Part shown: positions 1 to 4,744 of the stretch, piece after piece
Position numbering within the stretch: position 1 is the first letter of the stretch
Layout: every line of letters begins with the position of its first letter
Assembly: GCA_937927565.1 (NCBI GenBank)
Contig: CALBDV010000828.1
Location: 1 to 5,013, forward strand
Source of the DNA: an uncultured Holophagales bacterium
Lineage (GTDB): Bacteria > Acidobacteriota > Thermoanaerobaculia > UBA5066
Direction of reading: 5' to 3'
Length of the DNA: 5,013 nucleotides
Notes under the pieces: model-generated
Seen by the model: only the letters and a program-made list of their open reading frames with translations
Told to the model about the DNA's origin: nothing
Database searches by the model: none
Made by a program: the position numbers and the translations under genes

Positions 1-37
1 CGCCCTGGCGGGAGGCTGCGCGCGCGAAGGTGCCCGA

Positions 38-58
38 GCGCGGGCCTGCGGCCCGCGC
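38..58. repeat. Perfect 9-bp hairpin, 3-nt loop
   Basis: GCGCGGGCC at 38-46 is followed by the loop TGC and its exact complement GGCCCGCGC at 50-58. It sits inside the larger 2-99 fold. There is no T-tract on either side, so it does not look like an intrinsic terminator. Confidence 0.65.
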
Positions 59-72
59 GAGAGGACCGCAGC

Positions 73-88
73 GCGGCCGAGCGGCCGC
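73..88. repeat. Hairpin GCGGCC / GGCCGC, 4-nt loop
   Basis: GCGGCC at 73-78 pairs with GGCCGC at 83-88 around the loop GAGC. An alternative reading adds one more pair and leaves a 2-nt loop. It forms the second branch inside the 2-99 fold. Confidence 0.5.
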
Positions 89-138
89 ACTGCCAGGGCA
101 TGGAGCGCCGCGCCGGCAGGCGCCGCCTTTGAAGGGAT

Positions 139-172
139 GCCTGGCGCGAGGGCTGCGCGGGCGCGCCAAGGC
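139..172. repeat. Bulged inverted repeat, about 10 bp
   Basis: GCCTGGCGCG at 139-148 pairs with CGCGCC, A, (bulged A), GGC at 162-172. This gives ten pairs with a single bulged A and a 13-nt loop. It is weaker than the neighbouring perfect hairpins and could be partly due to base composition. Confidence 0.4.
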
Positions 173-241
173 CCGAGCAAGGAACGCGCAGGGGCTTGGT
201 GCGCCCGGGCTCGCAGCCCTCGTGACGGGCCTTTAGCTGCA

Positions 242-284
242 CGCGCGGCCGTGAAGCGGAAGCTCAGCTTTCGTAGGCCGCGCG
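242..284. repeat. 9-bp inverted repeat enclosing an inner hairpin
   Basis: CGCGCGGCC at 242-250 is the exact reverse complement of GGCCGCGCG at 276-284. The 25-nt interval contains a second pairing, CGGAAG with CTTTCG (one G-U pair) around the loop CTCAG at about 256-273. Together they make an extended stem with an internal loop, a shape more typical of folded RNA than of a protein-binding palindrome. Confidence 0.55.
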
Positions 285-306
285 CACCTTGCGACCCCGG
301 CGGTGA

Positions 307-326
307 CCGTCGAATTCGTTCGACGG
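307..326. repeat. Perfect 8-bp hairpin with TTCG tetraloop
   Basis: CCGTCGAA at 307-314 and its complement TTCGACGG at 319-326 flank the tetraloop TTCG. It is the first of four closely spaced perfect hairpins ending at 429. UUCG-type tetraloops are known to be very stable in RNA. Here the closing pair is A-T rather than the classic C-G. Confidence 0.65.
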
Positions 327-328
327 CA

Positions 329-347
329 GGGCCGGCAACGCCGGCCC
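329..347. repeat. Perfect 8-bp hairpin, AAC loop
   Basis: GGGCCGGC at 329-336 pairs perfectly with GCCGGCCC at 340-347 around the 3-nt loop AAC. It begins two bases after the preceding hairpin ends, so the two could stack coaxially. Confidence 0.65.
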
Positions 348-356
348 CGGAGGCGG

Positions 357-370
357 GAGGGGCGCCCCTC
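357..370. repeat. 14-bp perfect palindrome
   Basis: GAGGGGCGCCCCTC is a perfect 14-bp palindrome with no spacer. Its last three bases are shared with the first arm of the next hairpin (368-388), so the two structures compete if both are single-stranded folds. As duplex DNA it could be a protein-binding site. Confidence 0.55.
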
Positions 371-388
371 GCGGCCAGGGGCCGCGAG
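368..388. repeat. Perfect 9-bp hairpin, AGG loop
   Basis: CTCGCGGCC at 368-376 pairs perfectly with GGCCGCGAG at 380-388 around the loop AGG. It is the third of the closely spaced short-loop hairpins and overlaps the 14-bp palindrome by three bases. Confidence 0.65.
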
Positions 389-403
389 CTTGAAGCTGCT
401 CCG

Positions 404-429
404 TGGGGCCGAATGCGTATTCGGCCCCA
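404..429. repeat. Perfect 11-bp hairpin, GCGT loop
   Basis: TGGGGCCGAAT at 404-414 pairs perfectly with ATTCGGCCCCA at 419-429 around the tetraloop GCGT. It is the longest short-loop stem in the window. There is no run of T on either side, so it is not a standard intrinsic terminator. Confidence 0.7.
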
Positions 430-442
430 GCGGCCCTTACGC

Positions 443-487
443 GACGCGGCGCGGAGGCCGCCCTCGGCCGGAGGGACGCGGCGCGGA
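443..487. repeat. 13-bp direct repeat pair
   Basis: GACGCGGCGCGGA occurs at 443-455 and again, identically, at 475-487, with starts 32 bases apart. The interval contains a small GGCCG/CGGCC pairing. The repeat could be a local duplication within the structured region. It is too short to support a mobile element on its own. Confidence 0.5.
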
Positions 488-492
488 AGGGA

Positions 493-548
493 TTCACGGC
501 GCGTGACGGGCAGGGGAAATTGGGGCCCCGCCCGGCGCGCGCCGTGAA
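493..548. repeat. Perfect 11-bp inverted repeat with 34-nt interior
   Basis: TTCACGGCGCG at 493-503 is the exact reverse complement of CGCGCCGTGAA at 538-548. The interior adds a further possible pairing of GGGC near 508-511 with GCCC near 530-533. With the adjacent 552-586 pairing it forms the right-hand end of the structured region. Confidence 0.6.
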
Positions 549-551
549 GAA

Positions 552-586
552 CGGCGGCTCGATCGCCCCTTCCGCCGGAGCCGCCG
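552..586. repeat. Perfect 9-bp inverted repeat, 17-nt loop
   Basis: CGGCGGCTC at 552-560 is the exact reverse complement of GAGCCGCCG at 578-586. It starts four bases after the previous pairing and is the last strong inverted repeat before composition falls toward the KAP leader. Confidence 0.55.
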
Positions 587-648
587 GGGGCGGTCGTGGG
601 TCTCCGGTGCCCTCCCTCGGTCTTCACCCGTGCGCACTTGAGTAGTCG

Positions 649-682
649 CATATATCAGTCTCGAAACGTGGCGGGCGTTTCG
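649..682 (+). promoter_or_regulatory. Candidate KAP control site: AT-rich -10-like box plus 7-7-7 inverted repeat
   Basis: After the GC-rich stretch there is a short AT-rich patch with TATATC at 651-656, a possible -10 box; I find no good -35 at standard spacing. Immediately downstream, CGAAACG at 662-668 and CGTTTCG at 676-682 form a perfect inverted repeat with 7-bp arms and a 7-bp spacer, ending 23 bases before the GTG start. The position around a likely transcription start suits an operator. It could equally be a 5' leader hairpin that affects translation. The inverted repeat is certain; its role is inferred. Confidence 0.4.
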
Positions 683-705
683 GCTATCGGTGCATCATTC
701 GGCAA

Positions 706-2988
706 GTGAACGAAGCCGAAAAGCGAGATACAGGTCTCCTTCTTTCTGCGGATAGGCCGATTGCGACGCGCGCGGACGATCGGCTCGGGCGAGCGACATA
801 CGCCGCGGCGCTGGCGAGGGCCATCCGGAACTGGCGGGGAGATGACAGCCTCGTCGTGGGCGTTTGTGGTCCGTGGGGTGCGGGCAAGACTTCGGTGAAG
901 AACCTTGTCCGGGAAGCACTGGCCGGTTATCCGAAGGCGGAATCACCATTCGTTGTCGACTTCAACGCCTGGGAGTTTTCCGGCCAGGATCAGCTTGCCG
1001 AGGCGTTCTTCGTCGAGCTTGGCGAGGCGCTCGGGCGAACCGACGAGTCGGAACGGGCGAAGCAGCTAGAGAGCTCCTTCAAGCGGCTCGGGCGCACATT
1101 GCGATTTGTCGGTGGAATGTCCGGAGCCATGAAGGCTTTCCTTGGCCTGACGGGTGGGGTCGCAGCCATCGCAGGGGCGGCTGGCCCTGAAGCTCTCCTC
1201 ATGGGCCAGGCCGCGGCAGTCACCGCAGAGCAGGTGCAGACGCAGCTGAGGGACCTGGGAGACGCCGCAGAGAGGGCTTCCGAGCACTTCGATCAGCCAC
1301 GGAGGGGCGTGGCGCAGCTGAAGTCCGAGATCACGGGGCTTCTCCGTGAGGCCGGACGGAACGTCCTCGTCTTCATCGACGATATCGATCGCCTATCAGC
1401 TTCGGAGATCCGCCTGCTCTTCCGTCTCGTGAAAGTGAACGGTGACCTGCCGAAGCTCGTCTACGTCCTCCTGTTTCAGCGGGACATCGTGGAGAAGGCC
1501 TTGGAGGCGGACACGGTCGTCTCGGGGCGAGACTTTCTGGCGAAGATCGTGCAGGCGCCCTTTGATCTTCCGAAGGCCTCGCGCCGGCAGCTGAACGAAC
1601 TCCTCTTTGAGGGGCTCAACGAGGTCCTGGCGGACGCGCGAGTCGAGAAGACGTTTCGTAAGGACGCCTGGCAGGGTGTGTTCTGGAAGATCGAACCGTA
1701 CTTCCGGACGGTCCGGGACGTCCGTCGATTTCTCGTGAGCCTGAGATTCCATGTGGGGCTCTTCCTCGGGAACGAAGGCTTCGAGGTCAATATCGTCGAC
1801 CTCATCGGGCTCGAAGTGCTTCGCGTCTTCGAGCCGGACATCTACGCGGCCCTCCCGGCCCACAAGTCCATCTTGACGGGTGTGGGTAGCAGCCTCGGTG
1901 ATCGCGCTGACGCCAGGAAGAAGGAAGCCCAGCGCACCCTTGACGAGCTGGTGTCCCTCGACGACAGACGTCGGCGCGAACAGGCCTCCGAGCTGCTCAA
2001 GATCCTGTACCCGTCGCTCGGTACCTTCGGGAGCCCGGGCGAGCAGGCGGAGCGGGAGCTTCGTGCCTGCAGCGGAAAGCTATTCGATCGTTACTTCCAG
2101 CTCACGGTCCCAGAAGGGGAGATCTCGCAGCAGCATCTCGAGCGTGTCATCGGGCGGCTGGGGGACAGGGGAGAGCTCTACGGAGAGTTTCGGCGGTTGC
2201 ACCAGCAGGGGCTCATGGTCGCACTGGTCGAGCGCCTTGAAGCGCTCAAGGAAACGCTGGATCTCCAGCACGCACAGGCATTCGTGACGGCTCTCTTTGA
2301 CATCGGGGACGAACTACCGCTTCACCGCGAGCAGATGTTTGAGATGGAGCCAAATATGCACGCGGCAAGGGTCGTGTACTGGTATCTGCGCCGCGAGGAG
2401 GATGAAGAGCATCGGGAGGCGATCCTCAGGGAGGCGATCCAGGAGACGAAGGGGCTCTACCTTCCGTGCATGTTAGTAGGCTTGGAGGCTCAACGAGATC
2501 CGGCATCCGACGGTGAGGGGCGATCCCGGTTAGTCCGCCCGGCGCGCTTGAAGGAGTTTCAGCGGATCTGTGCAGGGAAGGTCGCGGGGGCTGCGACTGG
2601 CGAACTCGCTGACAACCCACATCTCGGGTCGCTTCTTTATTACTGGGCCGAATGGGGCGACAACCAAGCAAGCGTCCGTACTTGGGTCGACGAACTCATC
2701 GGCACGCCAGCTGGAACTTTGAAGCTGCTGGCGGGCCTCGTCCAGCGTGGCTTTTCGTCAGGTGGCGTCACCCGCCGCCATGACTACCTGAGCCTGAAGA
2801 GGCTCGAACAATTCGCCGATCCGGAGGCGATCGACCGTGGCATGGCTGGCGTGCAGCCTGAGGCCCTTGGCGAGGCCGAGAGGGTTGTGCTTCGATCATT
2901 TCAGCGCTCTCTTCGGAGACGGCGCCTGGGTAGGTCAGAGGATCCGCCCTTCAGTTTCCTTGAAGAGGACGAGAGCAACGAAGCCTGA
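706..2988 (+). CDS. KAP-family P-loop NTPase
   Basis: This 760-residue protein belongs to the KAP NTPase family (named for Kidins220/ARMS and PifA), typically membrane-associated ATPases. Visible features are the N-terminal ADRPI and DRLGR elements, the Walker A motif GPWGAGKTS at residues 55-63, FNAW near 86-89, and Walker B VFIDDIDRL at 222-230. Further on are FLAKIVQAPFDLP near 277-289 and TVRDVRRF at 335-342, where the family carries its arginine-finger region. A Gly/Ala-rich hydrophobic insert (about 134-172) lies between Walker A and B, where KAP proteins carry membrane segments; only one short span looks membrane-like. Residues 400-760 are charged, probably helical and unassigned. The GTG start at 706 is the only reasonable one: a stop lies at 643-645 in frame with no start between. 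No clear Shine-Dalgarno is visible. The gene converges on the AlbA_2 gene with a 10-base gap between stop codons. An anti-phage role is possible by analogy with PifA and QatA but unproven. Confidence 0.9.
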   Translation: MNEAEKRDTGLLLSADRPIATRADDRLGRATYAAALARAIRNWRGDDSLVVGVCGPWGAGKTSVKNLVREALAGYPKAESPFVVDFNAWEFSGQDQLAEAFFVELGEALGRTDESERAKQLESSFKRLGRTLRFVGGMSGAMKAFLGLTGGVAAIAGAAGPEALLMGQAAAVTAEQVQTQLRDLGDAAERASEHFDQPRRGVAQLKSEITGLLREAGRNVLVFIDDIDRLSASEIRLLFRLVKVNGDLPKLVYVLLFQRDIVEKALEADTVVSGRDFLAKIVQAPFDLPKASRRQLNELLFEGLNEVLADARVEKTFRKDAWQGVFWKIEPYFRTVRDVRRFLVSLRFHVGLFLGNEGFEVNIVDLIGLEVLRVFEPDIYAALPAHKSILTGVGSSLGDRADARKKEAQRTLDELVSLDDRRRREQASELLKILYPSLGTFGSPGEQAERELRACSGKLFDRYFQLTVPEGEISQQHLERVIGRLGDRGELYGEFRRLHQQGLMVALVERLEALKETLDLQHAQAFVTALFDIGDELPLHREQMFEMEPNMHAARVVYWYLRREEDEEHREAILREAIQETKGLYLPCMLVGLEAQRDPASDGEGRSRLVRPARLKEFQRICAGKVAGAATGELADNPHLGSLLYYWAEWGDNQASVRTWVDELIGTPAGTLKLLAGLVQRGFSSGGVTRRHDYLSLKRLEQFADPEAIDRGMAGVQPEALGEAERVVLRSFQRSLRRRRLGRSEDPPFSFLEEDESNEA

Positions 2989-3005
2989 CAGTGAGCTTTC
3001 AGGCT
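2982..3005. terminator. Small stem-loop between convergent genes
   Basis: AGCCTGA at 2982-2988 and TCAGGCT at 2999-3005 form a perfect 7-bp stem with a 10-nt loop. The stop codon of the KAP gene lies in one arm and the stop codon of the AlbA_2 gene in the other. There is no strong T-tract on either strand, so as an intrinsic bidirectional terminator it would be weak. The convergent layout is the main reason for the call. Confidence 0.4.
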
Positions 3006-4168
3006 GGTGTGCGCAGGACCGGGGGCCACTCCCACGTGACCCGCGGCCGGCCCGTGGCCACTCTCTCGATCTTCCGAGCAGCGGCATCCAGGCAGAGCTT
3101 GTCGTTTCGGGGAGCTTTCGGCACGGCCGAGAGGTCGAGAGTCAGCTGGAACCACGTCGGGGGGGATCCGGCGGGAAGAACGTAGAAGGCGGCGAAGAAG
3201 CGATCCTCGCGTGGCTTCGTGGCGTGCTCCGAGGGCAGGGCGGCAAATCGCCACACGGGAAGCCGGAATGGGCCGAGGGCCCCGTAACGTGCGACGTCGA
3301 ACGGGCCGATCTCACGCTTCTGGCCGTAGCGGGTCGTGACATGCCGGATCTTCCAGGTCCACGCCTCGCGAGCGGTCGGCTCTTCGAGGGCCAGATGCTG
3401 GCGGAGGTGCGAGCCGAGGAAGTCGAGCACTCCGGGCAGGGGCGGTGACCCGGGCTCGTCCGGTATCACCCAGGCCACGAGGCCGACCTCGACGTCGTGT
3501 GCGGCCACGAACGACGCGTTTTCCACGGAAAGGGAGAACGTCGCTGTGGCGTTGTAGGAAACGCCCGACGCATAGGGCTCAAACGCCAACTCCACCTTCT
3601 CGACCTGCGGGATGAGGATGGGATGCTGTCGTCGGCCCAGGACCAGGTCCGAGATGAGATAGGCCGGTACCTCGCGCGTGGCGTCGTGGAAGCGGAGGTA
3701 GTACTTCGTGCCCCCGGCCTCGAAGCAAGGAACGAGCTGCGGGGCTCGGGCCACAGCGACAAGAAGCACGCACCGACCCGGGCCGGCTGTAATGGATCGG
3801 AAGCGGGGCGGCGGCGACAGGAAGCCGGCCATGTCGGCCAGTGCCTTCGCGGCCCACGTTTCGAGAGGGTCGGCTCCCATCCGATCGATGCACGGCGAAA
3901 GCCGCCGTGCGGGAAGTCCCTTCTCTTCCGTACGGTGCTCGTCGAATCCGAGGACCAGTACGCCGCCCTCGGCATTTGCGAGGCCGCTCACTGCCGCACG
4001 AAGGGCCAGTTTCGCGCCCTTGGGATTCTCGAGAAGGAGCCCGTCCTTGTACTCGACGAGAAGGTCCTCCTCGGGGACCTTCGTCACGAACGCCGTCAGC
4101 TCGTCGAGCGAGAGCGTGCCGTCTTCCAGAAGGAGCTCGAGAAGCTCGCGAGAGGTCGAGAGCACCAC
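2999..4168 (-). CDS. Schlafen AlbA_2 domain protein
   Basis: From the GTG at 4168 the product has 389 residues. Residues about 30-180 match the AlbA_2 (divergent Schlafen) fold: VEYKDG at 38-43, ANAEGGVLVLGFDE at 64-77, and a closing GTKYYLRF...REVPAYLISDLVLGRR at 153-180. This domain occurs in bacterial regulators and accessory proteins and in vertebrate Schlafen RNases. The rest (about 185-389) looks beta-rich, with alternating hydrophobic stretches such as VSYNATATFSLSVENASF, and is unassigned. Longer versions starting at ATG 4264 or GTG 4288 would overlap the upstream regulator by 92-116 bases and add a Ser/Pro-rich, non-conserved tail. I prefer 4168, four bases after the regulator's stop, which suggests translational coupling. 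No strong Shine-Dalgarno is visible for any of these starts. The biochemical role is unknown; nucleic-acid binding is most likely, and RNase activity is possible. Confidence 0.8.
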   Translation of the reverse strand: MVLSTSRELLELLLEDGTLSLDELTAFVTKVPEEDLLVEYKDGLLLENPKGAKLALRAAVSGLANAEGGVLVLGFDEHRTEEKGLPARRLSPCIDRMGADPLETWAAKALADMAGFLSPPPRFRSITAGPGRCVLLVAVARAPQLVPCFEAGGTKYYLRFHDATREVPAYLISDLVLGRRQHPILIPQVEKVELAFEPYASGVSYNATATFSLSVENASFVAAHDVEVGLVAWVIPDEPGSPPLPGVLDFLGSHLRQHLALEEPTAREAWTWKIRHVTTRYGQKREIGPFDVARYGALGPFRLPVWRFAALPSEHATKPREDRFFAAFYVLPAGSPPTWFQLTLDLSAVPKAPRNDKLCLDAAARKIERVATGRPRVTWEWPPVLRTPA

Positions 4169-4172
4169 GGCT

Positions 4173-4544
4173 TCAAGCGGTGCGTCGTGCTCGAGCGAGG
4201 GCGGACTCGGCGGAGCGGGCGGCGATGAGGGCGTCGAGGAGCTTGAGGGCGACGGCCTGGTCATCGCGCGGCAGCGTTTCCAGGTCACGGAAGCGCTCGA
4301 GAAGTAGCACGTTACGGATAGGCGCTTCAGGGGTGTCGCCGGGCCTCTGGCCGGTGGCCACCTCGTCGAGGCTGACCTGAAGGGAGTGGGCCACAGCGAT
4401 GAGGGTGTCCATCTTCGGCAGGCCGGTCCCGCGCTCGTAGCGGGAGATCAGCATCGTCTCGCAGCCGACCAGCTCTGCGAGCTGGCGCTGTGAGAGCCCT
4501 CTTGCACGCCGAAGGGCTCGGAGCCGAGTCGCGAAGTCCTTCAT
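4173..4544 (-). CDS. XRE-family helix-turn-helix transcriptional regulator
   Basis: This is a 123-residue Cro/CI-type DNA-binding protein. The HTH_3 domain covers residues 4-64: FATRLRALRRARGLSQRQLAELVG, then the recognition region ETMLISRYERG and the trailing LPKMDTLIAVAHSLQVSLDEVATG. The C-terminal half (about 73-123) is helical, with LLLERFRDLETLPRDDQAVALKLLDALI, and probably serves for dimerisation. The ATG at 4544 is preferred: it has GGAG seven bases upstream and begins MKDFATRLRAL as expected for the family. The in-frame ATG at 4580 would add twelve unconserved residues and has no Shine-Dalgarno. The gene lies directly upstream of the AlbA_2 gene, probably in one operon, and is divergent from the primase-like gene. 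A repressor acting on the shared control region is the usual arrangement, but that is inference. Confidence 0.9.
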   Translation of the reverse strand: MKDFATRLRALRRARGLSQRQLAELVGCETMLISRYERGTGLPKMDTLIAVAHSLQVSLDEVATGQRPGDTPEAPIRNVLLLERFRDLETLPRDDQAVALKLLDALIAARSAESALARARRTA

Positions 4545-4593
4545 GAGAGTGCTCCGTCCCGATCTCTTCTGCCTCTCCATGGAGGGAGTGTCG

Positions 4594-4614
4594 AGCCGGT
4601 TTTTCGGACCGGCT
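4594..4614. promoter_or_regulatory. 7-7-7 inverted repeat upstream of the XRE gene
   Basis: AGCCGGT at 4594-4600 and ACCGGCT at 4608-4614 form a perfect inverted repeat with a 7-bp spacer, 50 bases upstream of the regulator start. A dyad of this size beside an XRE gene is a reasonable autoregulatory operator candidate. It could instead be a stem-loop in the regulator's 5' leader. Neither strand has a T-tract after it, so a terminator is unlikely. Confidence 0.45.
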
Positions 4615-4640
4615 TCTCCCGCTATCGATTGCAGCAGAAG

Positions 4641-4683
4641 ATATCACGATTGCGCTATTCATAAACTAGCATTACAGTGATAT
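4641..4683. promoter_or_regulatory. Nested AT-rich dyad in the divergent control region
   Basis: ATATCAC at 4641-4647 and GTGATAT at 4677-4683 are exact inverted repeats. Inside them, GCTA at 4654-4657 and TAGC at 4667-4670 are a second inverted pair with the same axis (base 4662), so the layout is 7-6-4-9-4-6-7. This is the most AT-rich patch of the window, between divergent genes. A weak sigma70-like promoter for the right-hand gene, TTGCGC at 4650-4655 and TACAGT at 4673-4678 with a 17-bp spacer, lies within it. Likely roles are an operator, a promoter region or an initiator-binding site. The symmetry is seen directly; the function is inferred. Confidence 0.45.
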
Positions 4684-4701
4684 GGCTTCGAACCCCTTGA
4701 C

Positions 4702-4723
4702 AGCCCCTCCGGGAAACGGGGCT
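4702..4723 (+). promoter_or_regulatory. Leader hairpin before the primase-like gene
   Basis: AGCCCC at 4702-4707 pairs with GGGGCT at 4718-4723 around a 10-nt loop, ending ten bases before the Shine-Dalgarno of the next gene. An alternative pairing of CTCC or CCCC with the GGAGG motif could affect ribosome access. The stem is short, so regulation here is a guess. Confidence 0.3.
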
Positions 4724-4733
4724 TCGACGTGGC

Positions 4734-4738
4734 GGAGG
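4734..4738 (+). promoter_or_regulatory. Strong ribosome binding site
   Basis: GGAGG, continuing as GGAGGTGA, lies six bases before the ATG at 4745. It is the best Shine-Dalgarno in the window and fixes the start of the primase-like gene. Confidence 0.8.
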
Positions 4739-4744
4739 TGACCG

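Larger units (their letters stand above)
2..99. repeat. Branched inverted-repeat domain closed by an 8-bp stem
   Basis: GCCCTGGC at 2-9 is the exact reverse complement of GCCAGGGC at 92-99. Inside this outer stem, GCTGCG at 15-20 pairs with CGCAGC at 67-72. That in turn encloses the perfect hairpin at 38-58, and a second hairpin lies at 73-88. All four pairings are nested and mutually compatible, so the segment can fold as one closed multi-branched unit. The pairing is seen directly; that it forms in RNA is inference. Confidence 0.55.
1..600. other. Gene-free, very GC-rich, hairpin-dense region
   Basis: No convincing gene is visible. The open frames here translate to Arg/Ala/Gly/Pro-rich low-complexity sequence with no recognisable domain. 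Spot counts give about 82-85% GC in the first 120 bases, against about 60% in the following gene. What fills the stretch is inverted repeats: short-loop hairpins at 38-58, 73-88, 307-326, 329-347, 368-388 and 404-429, plus longer-range pairings at 2-99, 139-172, 242-284, 493-548 and 552-586. This is denser than I would expect even at this GC content. It could be a large structured non-coding RNA, a hairpin-rich DNA element, or host intergenic sequence next to an insertion. I could not match it to rRNA, tRNA, tmRNA, RNase P RNA, SRP RNA or the group II intron domain V signature. The transcribed strand is unknown, because the hairpins read equally on both. Confidence 0.6.

Noticed and set aside
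404..429. 11-bp hairpin considered as an intrinsic terminator
   Set aside because: There is no T-tract on either strand after the stem and no gene ending nearby in the window.
1..600. Possible CRISPR array or retron RNA
   Set aside because: There are no regularly spaced repeats of constant length for a CRISPR array, and no reverse transcriptase gene is present for a retron.
30..645. Several overlapping plus-strand open frames and one minus-strand frame
   Set aside because: Their products are Arg/Ala/Gly/Pro-rich low-complexity sequence with no domain. They overlap each other in several frames, and the underlying DNA is dominated by inverted repeats, as expected of non-coding GC-rich DNA.
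1396..1863. 155-codon minus-strand open frame inside the KAP gene
   Set aside because: It is antisense to the conserved KAP core and reflects the codon bias of the real gene; its product has no recognisable domain.
3497..4228. 243-codon plus-strand open frame opposite the AlbA_2 gene
   Set aside because: The opposite strand has clear AlbA_2 motifs across this span, while this frame gives a charged, domain-free product typical of an antisense shadow at high GC.
4681..4699. TTCGAA with flanking G and C on the minus strand, resembling a tRNA T-arm or att core
   Set aside because: The flanking five bases do not pair as a T-stem, and no acceptor, D-arm or anticodon arm can be placed around it. 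No integrase gene or second copy is visible.
4682..4741. 19-codon open frame ending three bases before the primase-like start
   Set aside because: It has no Shine-Dalgarno and an unremarkable product. A leader peptide is possible because its stop overlaps the next gene's ribosome binding site, but nothing else supports it.
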